From: Flavobacterium gawalongense | Lineage (GTDB): Bacteria > Bacteroidota > Bacteroidia > Flavobacteriales > Flavobacteriaceae | Length of the DNA stretch: 64,000 nt | Assembly: GCF_007097265.1 (NCBI RefSeq) | Contig: NZ_VJZP01000014.1 | Span: 22,569-86,568 of the forward strand | Direction of reading: 5' to 3' | Shown here: positions 9,043-17,731 of the stretch, piece by piece | How positions within the stretch are numbered: the first letter of the stretch is position 1 | How the letters are laid out: each line of letters opens with the position of its first letter | Position numbers and translations under genes: made by a program | The notes under the pieces: generated by a model | What the model saw: the letters and a program-made list of their open reading frames with translations, nothing else | Told to the model about the DNA's origin: nothing | Databases searched by the model: none

Positions 9043-10107
9043 ATGAGAAATATTTTTTTAATTGTGTTGTTTTTAATTGTTTTTATGTCTTGTAAAACAG
9101 GGGGTTATGTTGCTGAGAAATTAAATAACACAAGTTTTCAGTCCATTCAAATTGACACACTGTTTCAAGATAAAATGAGCATTAGAGCGATTCTTATTGA
9201 TGCAAATAAAGTTTGGTATGCTGCTGATGAATCAAGATTTGGTTTTTATGATTTGGAGAAAGATAAAAAAAATGAAAACAGGATTGAGAATGATAGTTTG
9301 AAGTTTGAATTTAGAAGTATTGCACAAACGTCTTCAGCTGTTTTTATCCTTAATGTTTCCAATCCGGCTTTGCTATATAGAATTTCTAAAGATGGTTCAG
9401 AAATAAAATTGGTCTATCAGGAAAATCACGAAAAAGTATTTTATGATAGTATGCAATTTTGGAATGATAAAGAAGGAATAGCTATAGGAGATCCAATATC
9501 CGATTGTCTTTCAATACTAATCACTCGTGACGGTGGAAATTCATGGAATAAAATTCCGTCGAGCAAATTGCCAAAAGTGACTGACGGGGAAGCAGCTTTT
9601 GCGGCAAGCAATACAAATATTGTTACAAAAGGAGATAAAGCATGGGTTGTTTCTGGAGGAAAAAAAGCCAGAGTTTTTTACTCACCTGATAAAGGAAAGA
9701 CTTGGGAAGTTTATGATACACCAATTGTTCAAGGAAAAACCATGACTGGAATTTTCACCGCCGATTTTTATGATTTCAAAAAAGGATTTGTCGCTGGTGG
9801 AAATTATGAAGTTCCGGAACAAAATTCTGGAAATAAAGCATCCACAACGAATGGAGGAAAAACTTGGAAATTAATTACTGAAAATCAAGGCTTTGGATAT
9901 GCTTCCTGTGTGCAATATGTTCCAAATAGTAATGGGACGGGATTAGTTTCAGTAGGTGCATCCGGATTATATTATTCTTCGGATAGTGGTAATTCATGGA
10001 AACAGTTATCTGCGGATTCCAGTCTTTTTACGATTCGGTTTATGGATGAAAATACTGCTATTGCAGCAGGAAAAAATAAAATGATTCGCTTAAATTTCAA
10101 AAAATAA
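9043..10107 (+). CDS. BNR/YCF48-type beta-propeller lipoprotein
   Basis: This 354-residue predicted lipoprotein has a signal peptide ending in the lipobox FMSC with Cys18. The body has at least four Asp-box (BNR) turns: TRDGGNSWNKI, SPDKGKTWEVY, TNGGKTWKLI and SSDSGNSWKQL, each beginning a propeller blade. Homologues in Flavobacteria are often labelled 'oxidoreductase', which the sequence does not support; no cofactor motif is visible. A structural or carbohydrate-binding role in the periplasm or outer membrane is more likely. It is divergent from the repeat protein gene and has its own terminator. Confidence 0.82.
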   Translation: MRNIFLIVLFLIVFMSCKTGGYVAEKLNNTSFQSIQIDTLFQDKMSIRAILIDANKVWYAADESRFGFYDLEKDKKNENRIENDSLKFEFRSIAQTSSAVFILNVSNPALLYRISKDGSEIKLVYQENHEKVFYDSMQFWNDKEGIAIGDPISDCLSILITRDGGNSWNKIPSSKLPKVTDGEAAFAASNTNIVTKGDKAWVVSGGKKARVFYSPDKGKTWEVYDTPIVQGKTMTGIFTADFYDFKKGFVAGGNYEVPEQNSGNKASTTNGGKTWKLITENQGFGYASCVQYVPNSNGTGLVSVGASGLYYSSDSGNSWKQLSADSSLFTIRFMDENTAIAAGKNKMIRLNFKK

Positions 10108-10109
10108 AA

Positions 10110-10151
10110 ACACCCGAAATGCTTTTTGTTTAGTACTTAGGGTGTTTTTTT
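10110..10151. terminator. Terminator between the BNR lipoprotein and the Spy-like gene
   Basis: ACACCC (10110-10115) pairs with GGGTGT (10140-10145) across a 24-nt loop, followed by a T run. Flanking A/T runs allow it to work for both convergent transcripts. Confidence 0.65.
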
Positions 10152-10172
10152 GAACTAATAAATAAAAAGATA

Positions 10173-10631
10173 TCATCTTTTTGGGCCTTTGTTGCGATAT
10201 TGTTGTAACAATTTTCTATTGAAATCCTCTTCAGCTTTTCTAAGTTTTATGATTTTCACAGCAGGAAATATTCCTTTCAAATTTTGCATGAATTTTTTTC
10301 TTAGCAGAAATAACTCTTCCTCAGTACTTTCCATTTGAGTCAAAAAAGTATTTGCTTCTTTTTCAGTCATTTTATCCAAAGAACCATCATTCATTTTTCT
10401 CATAAAAGTCTTCATTTTTTGATGTCTCAATTCAAATTGTTTATCATCAAATGTATTGTAGATTGGCCAGAATTTCTCTGCTTCATTAGCTGTTAAATCT
10501 AATTCGGTGGTCAGAAAAGCTACTTTCAAAGCTTTAATTTGTTCTTTTTTTTCTTTCATTTTTTCGCCTTGTGCGTAAAAATTAAAAGAAACGAATAGTA
10601 GCAGTATTGGGAATAGTTTTTTAAAGTTCAT
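10173..10631 (-). CDS. Spy/CpxP-like periplasmic protein of an ECF sigma operon
   Basis: This 152-residue exported helical protein has a signal peptide ending FNFYAQ at about residue 21. The mature part is almost wholly charged helix: LTANEAEKFWPIYNTFDDKQ, TEKEANTFLTQMESTEEELF, then a basic tail NRKLLQQYRNKGPKR. The LTxxEAEKFWPIY motif recalls Spy/CpxP LTxxQ motifs. In Flavobacteria such proteins are annotated as sensors of ECF-type sigma factors because of this gene order. It is last in the operon sigma, anti-sigma-like, Spy-like. A periplasmic chaperone or stress sensor feeding back on the sigma factor is inferred, not shown. Confidence 0.75.
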   Translation of the reverse strand: MNFKKLFPILLLFVSFNFYAQGEKMKEKKEQIKALKVAFLTTELDLTANEAEKFWPIYNTFDDKQFELRHQKMKTFMRKMNDGSLDKMTEKEANTFLTQMESTEEELFLLRKKFMQNLKGIFPAVKIIKLRKAEEDFNRKLLQQYRNKGPKR

Positions 10632-10675
10632 TTTTTTATTTTTTGTTTAATTTTAACTTGGAAAAAAGCATTTTT

Positions 10676-11098
10676 TTATTCTAAAATAAGATGTTCTAAG
10701 TTGGAATTTGTAGTTAAAAGATCTTCTAAGGCTTCATCTTCTAAAACAACAGTTGAGTTAATGTTATTAATATCTTCGGGCTCTAATACACTAATCAAAT
10801 CATATTGATTCATATTAGATTGATACGCTATGTAATTTTCTAAAGTAGTTGAATCCAGCTCTTTTGTGTTTGTTGAAGAGGGGGTCAAAATTGGAATCAT
10901 CAATGCAAGTACTAATACTGCTGCAACCATCATAATTAGAGTTTTTCTTTTTTGAAAAATAGAAATTACTTTCGGCTCGCTTACAGGCAATTGCTCCATC
11001 ATTTTGGTTGAAAAATTTTCAAAATAATGATCTGGAGTTTTAAATCCTGACTCAATTTTAGGTTCGTTTTCTAATTTAAATGCTTTCATAATACTCAT
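10676..11098 (-). CDS. Putative membrane anti-sigma-like protein
   Basis: This 140-residue protein has a short cytosolic N-terminal part (about 1-52, with PDHYFENFSTKMMEQLP), one membrane helix (about 53-72, LIMMVAAVLVLALMIPILTP) and an acidic periplasmic tail. The topology and the position 24 bp after an ECF sigma factor gene match anti-sigma factors of Bacteroidota. There is no zinc HxxxCxxC motif. The NFSTKMMEQLP segment is common in flavobacterial proteins of this position. It is probably cotranscribed with the sigma factor and the Spy-like gene; the anti-sigma function is inferred from context. Confidence 0.65.
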   Translation of the reverse strand: MSIMKAFKLENEPKIESGFKTPDHYFENFSTKMMEQLPVSEPKVISIFQKRKTLIMMVAAVLVLALMIPILTPSSTNTKELDSTTLENYIAYQSNMNQYDLISVLEPEDINNINSTVVLEDEALEDLLTTNSNLEHLILE

Positions 11099-11122
11099 TA
11101 GACTTAATTAAATATAAAAGGT

Positions 11123-11665
11123 TTAATTTGCCGTTACAAAGGCTTCAATTTTTTTTACGGCATGATGATAAGATGCTTTCAAAGCACCTACTGATGTTCC
11201 TAGAATTTCTGATATTTCTTCATATTTTAATTCTTCAAAATATTTCATTTTGAAAACTAATTGTTGTTTTTCGGGTAAAACGGCAATGGCTTTTTGTAAT
11301 TTTATTTGAATTTCATTTCCGTCAAAAAATACATCGGCTTTTAGATTGTCAATGGCTTTGTTTTGTAATGTTTCAGACGATATTCCATTAATTTTTGCTT
11401 TTTGATTCAAAAAAGTTAGCGCTTCATTAGTGGCAATGCGATACATCCATGAAAAAAGTTTGCTGTCGCCTTTGAAGTTTTTTAAATGTTGAAATACTTT
11501 TATAAAAGTATTTTGCAAAATATCATCGGCATCATCATGACTCAAGACGATATTACGAATGTGGTTGTACAGCGGTCTTTGATAGTCCTGCAAGAGTTGT
11601 TGAAACGCATCATTTTGCGTTTTAGGGTTCAATAGTTTTTGAATAAATTCCTTTTCCTCTTGCAA
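11123..11665 (-). CDS. ECF-type RNA polymerase sigma factor
   Basis: This 180-residue sigma-70-family factor has ECF layout. Region 2 (about 25-95) contains DDADDILQNTFIKVFQHL and FKGDSKLFSWMYRIATNEAL, the -10 recognition and core-binding part. Region 4 (about 120-175) has LPEKQQLVFKMKYFEELKYEEISEILGTSVGALKASYHHAVKKI, the helix-turn-helix. It heads a three-gene operon with a membrane anti-sigma-like protein and a Spy/CpxP-like periplasmic protein, a set suggesting envelope-stress control. Autoregulation is typical for the class, but I could not define a promoter. Confidence 0.93.
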   Translation of the reverse strand: MQEEKEFIQKLLNPKTQNDAFQQLLQDYQRPLYNHIRNIVLSHDDADDILQNTFIKVFQHLKNFKGDSKLFSWMYRIATNEALTFLNQKAKINGISSETLQNKAIDNLKADVFFDGNEIQIKLQKAIAVLPEKQQLVFKMKYFEELKYEEISEILGTSVGALKASYHHAVKKIEAFVTAN

Positions 11666-11729
11666 AGCTATTATTTATCTGATTAGAATAGAATTTATCA
11701 AATAGGTTTAATCTGTTATCAAAAAAATA

Positions 11730-12920
11730 TTAAAATTCAGATTGTTCCTCTTCTTTTTTTATTGGAGTTGGTTTTTTTATAACCTGTTTAGGTTTTACAA
11801 CTGGTTCTGTTTTTATAGCTTCATCGGTTTTTACAACCGGTTCCGTTTTTATCACTTCTTCGGCTTTTATTACGGCTGGTTTGTAAATTTTAACTGCTTC
11901 GACTTTTGGTTTTATTGGATGATAAATTTCAGTAACCCATTTTGATGGATTTTTTATTTCAGTTTTGCTTGTGGAGTACATTTCGAGATGTGAAAATGTT
12001 GCATCAGGCACTAGTCGGTTGGCGTTAAGATACTGGGATGTTTTATCCAAAGCTTTTTGCCTGTGGGAATAATCGCCAGTTAAAACGGTTTTTACCGCTT
12101 CGAATGCTTCTAGTTTTCCGGAATAAAGATCACTTCCTTCGCTTGTGAAAATTTGATCTTTAATTGGTACACAAATAGATATTTTGGCAAGTCCGTTTAC
12201 CACATCATAAGTGTGGTATAGTATAAAGGGTTTTCCTGTGATTGTAAGATTATTTTTTTCACAGAAGAGTATTATTTTTGGAGAAACGATTTTGTAATTT
12301 TTAATAACACTAGAAATTTTGCTGGTAAAAGTTTGATGCAAATAAAAAGTCTCGGGTTTTTTTACTAAACCTTCCACTTTTACTGAATAAGTATTTATTT
12401 CATAATCAAGAGTTTTGTCTAAGTTGGCTAAGCTTTTTTCATATAGGCCACCGATAATTTTTTCAACACCACCATTGAAAGCAGAATATATTTTAAAAAG
12501 AAAGCTCATTTTTCCTTTTGTTCTCCAAGTTACTTTAGTTCCTCCGACAGTGTCTTTAAAACTCCAAAAAACATCAGACATCGTACCATCAGAATTCATT
12601 TTTTGAGAAATGCTGTCATTTTCTTTTACAAAAATTGTTTTGATTTCACCACTGCCACTTTTTCCTTCCCATGAATAAGAGGCGCCTTTTCCAATAGTAT
12701 TTTGAGGATACGTTATTTTTATCTCAGGATCTTCTACGGCCCATGAACCAAAGTCTTCCCAATTTTTAAAATCATTGACAAAATTAAACACTGCTGATTT
12801 TGGGGAATTAATGACTTTGCTTCTTTCTACAGTAAAATCTCCTTTTTGTGTTGCAATAAAAATGGATAGTGCAACTAAGCTAAGTAATAGTAAAAGAAAT
12901 AGATATTTTAAAATCCTCAT
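11730..12920 (-). CDS. SRPBCC domain - GyrI-like effector-binding fusion, membrane-anchored
   Basis: The 396-residue protein starts with one membrane helix (about 5-24, YLFLLLLLSLVALSIFIA). A polyketide-cyclase-like SRPBCC domain follows (about 28-170: VERSKVINSPKSAVFNFVND, FKDTVGGTKVTWRT). Residues about 180-325 form a GyrI/AraC-effector-binding-like domain (TFTSKISSVIKNY, LEAFEAVKTVLTGDYSHRQKALDK, EMYSTSKTEIKNPSKWVTEIYHPI). The last 60 residues are K/E/V/P-rich with imperfect KTEPVVK repeats, probably disordered. Both folded domains bind small hydrophobic ligands in known families; the ligand here is unknown. It lies upstream of the sigma operon on the same strand, 64 bp away, so cotranscription is possible. 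Confidence 0.8.
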   Translation of the reverse strand: MRILKYLFLLLLLSLVALSIFIATQKGDFTVERSKVINSPKSAVFNFVNDFKNWEDFGSWAVEDPEIKITYPQNTIGKGASYSWEGKSGSGEIKTIFVKENDSISQKMNSDGTMSDVFWSFKDTVGGTKVTWRTKGKMSFLFKIYSAFNGGVEKIIGGLYEKSLANLDKTLDYEINTYSVKVEGLVKKPETFYLHQTFTSKISSVIKNYKIVSPKIILFCEKNNLTITGKPFILYHTYDVVNGLAKISICVPIKDQIFTSEGSDLYSGKLEAFEAVKTVLTGDYSHRQKALDKTSQYLNANRLVPDATFSHLEMYSTSKTEIKNPSKWVTEIYHPIKPKVEAVKIYKPAVIKAEEVIKTEPVVKTDEAIKTEPVVKPKQVIKKPTPIKKEEEQSEF

Positions 12921-13212
12921 GGTAATAGGCTGTTTTAACTTGTAAAGTTAAAAATTTTATTAATATAGTTGAATAAGTATCAAAAAATTATAAAAGAGGT
13001 TCTTTTAGTTCGTTGTAATTTGAATAATTTTTTTGAAACTTAATTTCCATTTTATAAACTCTGAATTCAAAAAAATATTGGATTGAAAGTATAATGGCTA
13101 TTTTAGTTGCATCGTAATAACGAAAATTTGGGAGATGGTTTTTTATTATTTATTTAAAGAATCTATATATTTGTTGAATAATAGTTCATTTAACCCCTAA
13201 ATATAATTAATA

Positions 13213-15249
13213 ATGAAATTACTTAAAATTTCAAGTGTTTTAATTACTCTTGCTATTTCTGCTATTTGTAGTGCACAAATAACAAAAAAAGTTGAAGTAA
13301 AAATGACAGAAAAGGACTCTTTTGATTATGTTGTAGAGCAATTTGCAGACATTAAAGTGTTACGTTATCAAATTCCAGGTTGGGAAAATCTTACCCTAAA
13401 AGAACAAAGATTAGTTTATTATTTGACACAAGCCGGAACTTCGGGTCGCGATATAATGTGGGACCAAAATTATAAATACAATCTAAAAATCAGAAAAGCG
13501 TTAGAGAATATTTACAAAAATTATAAAGGGGATAAAACCTCCGAAGACTGGAAAAATTTTGAAATTTACCTTAAAAGGGTTTGGTTCTCAAATGGAATAC
13601 ACCATCATTATTCCAGTGATAAAATTAAGCCAGGTTTTTCTGCAGCCTATTTCGATGGTTTAATGAAAGTGACTAAAACAGCTTTGTCACCAGCTATTGC
13701 AGTTATTATCTTTAATGATATTGATGCAAAGAAAGTTAATCTTGATGAATCGAAAGGTTTATTGGAAGGCTCCGCAATTAACTTCTACGGAAAAGGAATT
13801 TCATTAAAAGAAACGGAAGATTTCTATGCTAAGAAAAAAAGTCCAGATCCTAAAAAGCCATATTCTTATGGTTTGAATTCTAAATTAGTTCGCAATGCAA
13901 AAGGACAATTAGTAGAAAAAGTTTGGAAAAGTGGCGGTATGTATGGAGCGGCTATCGATAAAGTTATTTATTGGTTAGAAAAAGCCAAAATTGTTGCCGA
14001 GAATAAAAAACAAGCGGATGCTTTAGGATTACTGATAAGTTATTACAAAACGGGTAGTTTGAAAACTTGGGATGACTATAACATTGCTTGGTTGCATGCA
14101 ACTGAAGGAAATATTGACTATATCAATGGCTTTATCGAAGTGTACAATGATCCATTAGGATATAGAGGTTCTTATGAAGGAATCGTTCAGATAAAAGATT
14201 TTGACATGTCGGCAAAAATGGAAGTAGTGTCCAAAAACGCTCAATGGTTTGAAGATAATTCTCCATTGATGCCAGAACATAAAAAGAAAAATGTAGTAGG
14301 GGTTTCTTATAAAACGGTTATTGTAGCAGGAGAATCAGGTGATGCATCACCAAGTACACCTATTGGAGTAAATCTTCCTAACGCAGATTGGATTCGTGCT
14401 GAACATGGTTCGAAATCCGTTTCTTTAAGTAATATTATTGATTCGTACGCTAAAGCTGCCGGAAAAGGAAAATTAGAGGAATTTGCAAATGACGAAGAAG
14501 AAATTGTCTTGGCAAAAAAATATGGAGAAATAGGAGGTAAGATGCATACTGCTTTACACGAAGTAGTTGGTCATGCCTCAGGACAAATTAATCCGGGAGT
14601 GGGAACTCCAAAAGAATCGTTGAAAAGCTATGCCTCAACACTTGAAGAAGGAAGAGCGGATCTAGTGGGATTATATTATTTGTATAACCCAAAATTACAA
14701 GAATTAGGATTAGTTGATGATTGGAAAAAACTGGGGATGGAGTCTTATAATAATTATATCAGAAATGGATTAATGATGCAATTGGTACGTTTAGAATTAG
14801 GTGCTAATATTGAAGAATCACATATGAGAAATCGCCAGTGGGTTAGTGCCTGGGTTTTTGAAAAAGGAAAAAATGACAATGTTATTGAGAAAATTACTCG
14901 CGATGGAAAAACGTATTTCAATATTACGGATTATGAAAAACTACATGATTTATTTGGGCAATTGCTAAGAGAAGTGCAACGAATCAAATCAGAAGGTGAT
15001 TTTAACGCAGGAAAAGCATTAGTGGAAAATTATGGTGTAAAAGTAGATCAGAAATTGCATGCCGAAGTTTTAGCGCGTAATAAACAATTTGCTTCTGCTG
15101 CTTATAGTGGTTTTGTAAATCCAGTATTGGTTCCAAAGTTAGATAAAAAAGGTAGAATTATTTCGATAGAAGTACAGCAACCGAAAACATTTGCGGAACA
15201 AATGTTGAAATATTCTAAAACCTTTGGGTTTTTGCCTTCGGAAAACTAG
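13213..15249 (+). CDS. Exported dipeptidyl-peptidase III (peptidase family M49)
   Basis: This zinc peptidase removes dipeptides from the N-terminus of oligopeptides. The 678-residue length matches Bacteroides DPP III. A signal peptide (MKLLKISSVLITLAISAICSAQ) predicts export, unlike cytosolic eukaryotic enzymes. The family hallmark HEXXGH is present as HEVVGH (about 449-454), followed by EEGRAD (about 478-483), the counterpart of EECRAE; H449, H454 and E479 are the likely zinc ligands. Flavobacterial homologues are sometimes mislabelled dihydrofolate reductase. It stands alone, with a roughly 290-bp AT-rich leader region in which I found no clear promoter. Confidence 0.93.
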   Translation: MKLLKISSVLITLAISAICSAQITKKVEVKMTEKDSFDYVVEQFADIKVLRYQIPGWENLTLKEQRLVYYLTQAGTSGRDIMWDQNYKYNLKIRKALENIYKNYKGDKTSEDWKNFEIYLKRVWFSNGIHHHYSSDKIKPGFSAAYFDGLMKVTKTALSPAIAVIIFNDIDAKKVNLDESKGLLEGSAINFYGKGISLKETEDFYAKKKSPDPKKPYSYGLNSKLVRNAKGQLVEKVWKSGGMYGAAIDKVIYWLEKAKIVAENKKQADALGLLISYYKTGSLKTWDDYNIAWLHATEGNIDYINGFIEVYNDPLGYRGSYEGIVQIKDFDMSAKMEVVSKNAQWFEDNSPLMPEHKKKNVVGVSYKTVIVAGESGDASPSTPIGVNLPNADWIRAEHGSKSVSLSNIIDSYAKAAGKGKLEEFANDEEEIVLAKKYGEIGGKMHTALHEVVGHASGQINPGVGTPKESLKSYASTLEEGRADLVGLYYLYNPKLQELGLVDDWKKLGMESYNNYIRNGLMMQLVRLELGANIEESHMRNRQWVSAWVFEKGKNDNVIEKITRDGKTYFNITDYEKLHDLFGQLLREVQRIKSEGDFNAGKALVENYGVKVDQKLHAEVLARNKQFASAAYSGFVNPVLVPKLDKKGRIISIEVQQPKTFAEQMLKYSKTFGFLPSEN

Positions 15250-15284
15250 AAGTATAGTGTAAATAAAAAATGCTCATTTTGAAT

Positions 15285-15303
15285 TGACCCCAAAAAGTTA
15301 GAC
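15285..15303. repeat. Possible relic of an IS3-family terminal inverted repeat
   Basis: TGACCCCAAAAAGTTAGAC resembles the terminal sequences of IS3-family elements (CCCCAAAAGTT...GAC type). No transposase or matching opposite end is present nearby, so at most a solo end remains. Recognition is from memory of the family, not a search. Confidence 0.35.
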
Positions 15304-15340
15304 GCTATTTGAGGTTATTTTTTATTCCAAAATAAAGATT

Positions 15341-15529
15341 TTAACGTTTAAAAAATATTTTTATCATAAACAGAATTCCAATAAAAATTAAGAAACCTAC
15401 TAATATCTTGTAATTACCTTTATAAAACTCTTTATGTATTCTTAAATCTTTTCGGTAGGCATAAATTGCTGCAATAACAAAAGCAACAAAAAAACAGCCT
15501 GCAAACACTAATTGTCCTTGACTAAACAT
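15341..15529 (-). CDS. Small membrane protein, unknown function
   Basis: This 62-residue protein has two predicted membrane helices (about 7-25, LVFAGCFFVAFVIAAIYAY, and 42-58, ILVGFLIFIGILFMIKIF) with a basic loop RKDLRIHKEFYKGN between them, giving a hairpin with both ends probably outside. The first 10 residues contain no signal for export. Small proteins of this kind are conserved in Flavobacteria, but I do not recognise a function. It is convergent with the M49 gene and divergent from the MazG-like gene. Confidence 0.65.
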   Translation of the reverse strand: MFSQGQLVFAGCFFVAFVIAAIYAYRKDLRIHKEFYKGNYKILVGFLIFIGILFMIKIFFKR

Positions 15530-15610
15530 ATTTTAAATTATTTCAGGCAAATTTAGTTAATTGTTTAGAAATAGTTACTAATTTGCCTTTTCATTTAATA
15601 AAATAAAAAT

Positions 15611-16000
15611 ATGCAAAAACAAATAAACTCAGTTAAGGAATTTCATACTGCATTTAAAATAGGGCATAGTGAAATTCCTACGGCCGATTTAGGAGAAAGT
15701 AAGCACACTCTTCGTTACAACTTGATGAAAGAGGAAAACGAAGAATATCTGGAAGCAGTTCAAAATAATGATTTAGTAGAAATTGCAGACGCACTTGGCG
15801 ATATGATGTATATTCTGTGTGGAACTATTATTGAACATGGCTTGCAACATAAAATAGAAGAAGTTTTTGACGAAATTCAACGCAGTAATATGAGTAAGTT
15901 GGACGAAGATGGAAAACCTATTTACCGAGAAGATGGAAAAGTAATGAAGGGGCCTAATTATTTCAAACCAGATTTTTCTAAAATACTGGATAATATATAG
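15611..16000 (+). CDS. MazG/PRA-PH-like nucleoside triphosphate pyrophosphohydrolase
   Basis: This 129-residue all-helical protein belongs to the MazG-like NTP-pyrophosphohydrolase superfamily (COG4696-type). The Mg-binding pattern EExxE...ExxD is visible as KEENEEYLEA (about 42-51) and EIADALGDMMYIL (about 57-69). The C-terminal part contains IYREDGKVMKGPNYFKPD, typical of this subgroup. The reaction would convert a (d)NTP to NMP and pyrophosphate, often as house-cleaning. It is upstream of a small membrane protein gene with about 90 bp between them; operon status is unclear. Confidence 0.8.
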   Translation: MQKQINSVKEFHTAFKIGHSEIPTADLGESKHTLRYNLMKEENEEYLEAVQNNDLVEIADALGDMMYILCGTIIEHGLQHKIEEVFDEIQRSNMSKLDEDGKPIYREDGKVMKGPNYFKPDFSKILDNI

Positions 16001-16047
16001 CAGTTTACAGATTGCAGTTATGAAACATTCATATAAATAACCAAGTT

Positions 16048-16095
16048 ATGAGCAAGCTTACCAAAAATGCACAGAAAAACATTATCAAGAAATGA
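16048..16095 (+). CDS. Possible 15-codon leader ORF coupled to the next gene
   Basis: An ATG at 16048 opens a 15-residue frame (MSKLTKNAQKNIIKK) whose TGA overlaps the next ATG as ATGA. The overlap would allow translational coupling. It could equally be chance in AT-rich DNA or the eroded end of a former gene. Confidence 0.2.
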   Translation: MSKLTKNAQKNIIKK

Positions 16096-16427
16096 AGCTG
16101 ATGAAATTTATAAAGTATTTATTGAACTTTGCCGGAGTTTGTTTAATGAGTTGGTTTGTGTTTTTATCTTATGCACTTATTGTCAGATTTCCAGATTGCG
16201 ATAACATTATGAATTTAATTTGGAATATAATCGTAGAACTCATTCCAATAATGATTTTCTATCTAATTGTAATAACGGGTGTTAATTATGTTGCCGAAAG
16301 AAAAATCGAAAAGAAGCAATTCTCAAAAGAATTTTTACTCCTTTTTTTAATTAATTTACTTTTGATAATATTGGCTATGATTTATTTTTCCTATGAATTT
16401 TACACACATTGTGGAGAAATCAGCTAA
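16092..16427 (+). CDS. Small three-helix membrane protein, unknown function
   Basis: This 111-residue protein has three predicted membrane helices (about 8-28, 37-60 and 80-100) and a basic stretch ERKIEKKQFSKEF between the second and third. I do not recognise a family. The start at 16092 overlaps a 15-codon upstream frame; the next ATG (16101) is also possible. About 235 bp follow to ilvE, holding only a terminator near the right end. Confidence 0.6.
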   Translation: MKLMKFIKYLLNFAGVCLMSWFVFLSYALIVRFPDCDNIMNLIWNIIVELIPIMIFYLIVITGVNYVAERKIEKKQFSKEFLLLFLINLLLIILAMIYFSYEFYTHCGEIS

Positions 16428-16604
16428 AAGAAATGAATAATGCCAACTCATAAAAGCGGTTTTGCCGGATTTGGGTATTAGTTTTTAATTTGAAGTTGGT
16501 CTTGTACTTGAATGAAAAGTGATAAACCGAAATATAAATCTGAATTTAATCCAAAACTCGAGTAAAGACACGAAGACATTAACTTTGATAGTTATGCAAA
16601 GCAT

Positions 16605-16641
16605 AAAAAAAGCGATTTTCAGTATGAAAATCGCTTTTTTT
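16605..16641. terminator. Bidirectional terminator upstream of the ilvE stop
   Basis: A perfect 16-bp stem (core AAAGCGATTTTC / GAAAATCGCTTT) with an AGTAT loop has A7 on one side and T7 on the other. It serves ilvE on the minus strand and the small membrane protein on the plus strand. Confidence 0.9.
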
Positions 16642-16663
16642 ATAAATCTAGAAATTAGGAAAT

Positions 16664-17731
16664 TTACACTTTAACAGTCCAACCAAAAGTATCTTCCTCC
16701 AATTTATTTTGGATATTGGTCAATTTATCTTTTAATTGTAATGCTATAGCGTTTTCAATTTTTGGTAATTCATGATAAACATCTTTATAAGAGAATCCAG
16801 AAATTGGACTTACCACCGCAGCGGTTCCGGCTCCAAATATTTCTTTCAAAGTTCCATTTTCAGAAGCTTCAACAAGTTCTGAAACTAAAACGGGACGAAT
16901 TTCTACATTTATGCCTTCACTTTTTGCTAAATCAATTAGCGTTTTTCGGGTTACACCATCAAGAATTCTTTCGCTTACAGGAGCAGTTAGTAAAGTGTCG
17001 TTTATTCTAAAAAATACATTCATTGTACCTGCTTCTTCAAGTTTGGTATGCGTTGCATCATCAGTCCAAATTACTTGTTGAAATCCTTCTTTATTAGCTA
17101 AGTCGGTAGGGTAAAACTGCGCAGCATAATTTCCGGCAGCTTTTGCAGCTCCTATTCCTCCATTTGCAGCTCTACTAAAATGTTCCGCAATAAGTACTTT
17201 AACATCACCAGAATAATAAGCTGATACAGGAGACAAAATAATCATGAATTTATAATCATCTGATGGATTTGCAATTACTCCAGTGCCTGTAGCAATCATA
17301 AACGGTCTAATATACATGGAATTTCCTTTTCCTTTTTTTATCCAAGCTTCATCTAATTGTAACAATTGATTTAGACCATTCATAAATACATCTTCCGGAA
17401 CTTCTGGCATAGCCATTCTTACAGCAGATTTATTGAAACGGTTGTAATTTTCATCAGGTCTAAAAAGCCAAATGTCATTATTGTCATCTTTGTATGCTTT
17501 CATACCTTCAAAAATAGCTTGGCCATAATGAAAAACTCTTGTAGACGGATCTAACAAAAAAGGAGCGTAAGGCTTAATGACCGGTTTTTGCCATTCCCCA
17601 TTTTTAAAATCACATTCGAATAAATGATCTGTAAAAACAGAACCAAAGCTTAAGTTTTCAAAATCTACTTCATTTATTTTTGAAGTAGGAGCTTTAATTA
17701 TTTCAATTTTGCTAGTTTGAGTTGTACTCAT
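16664..17731 (-). CDS. ilvE: Branched-chain amino acid aminotransferase (type II)
   Basis: This PLP enzyme interconverts leucine, isoleucine and valine with their 2-oxo acids using 2-oxoglutarate. The 355 residues fit the longer BCAT2/eukaryote-like class. Visible signatures are STRVFHYGQAIFEGMKAY near 62, RPFMIATG, the PLP-lysine region GIGAAKAAGNYAAQF (lysine in AAKAAGNY) and the C-terminal EEAGTMNVFF...ILDGVTRKTLIDLAK...EIFGAGTAAVVSPI. The start MSTTQTSKIEI is the only suitable one. It is monocistronic with a strong terminator; about 300 bp upstream before mnmD hold AT-rich sequence with one possible -7 box on the minus strand near 17823. Confidence 0.96.
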   Translation of the reverse strand: MSTTQTSKIEIIKAPTSKINEVDFENLSFGSVFTDHLFECDFKNGEWQKPVIKPYAPFLLDPSTRVFHYGQAIFEGMKAYKDDNNDIWLFRPDENYNRFNKSAVRMAMPEVPEDVFMNGLNQLLQLDEAWIKKGKGNSMYIRPFMIATGTGVIANPSDDYKFMIILSPVSAYYSGDVKVLIAEHFSRAANGGIGAAKAAGNYAAQFYPTDLANKEGFQQVIWTDDATHTKLEEAGTMNVFFRINDTLLTAPVSERILDGVTRKTLIDLAKSEGINVEIRPVLVSELVEASENGTLKEIFGAGTAAVVSPISGFSYKDVYHELPKIENAIALQLKDKLTNIQNKLEEDTFGWTVKV

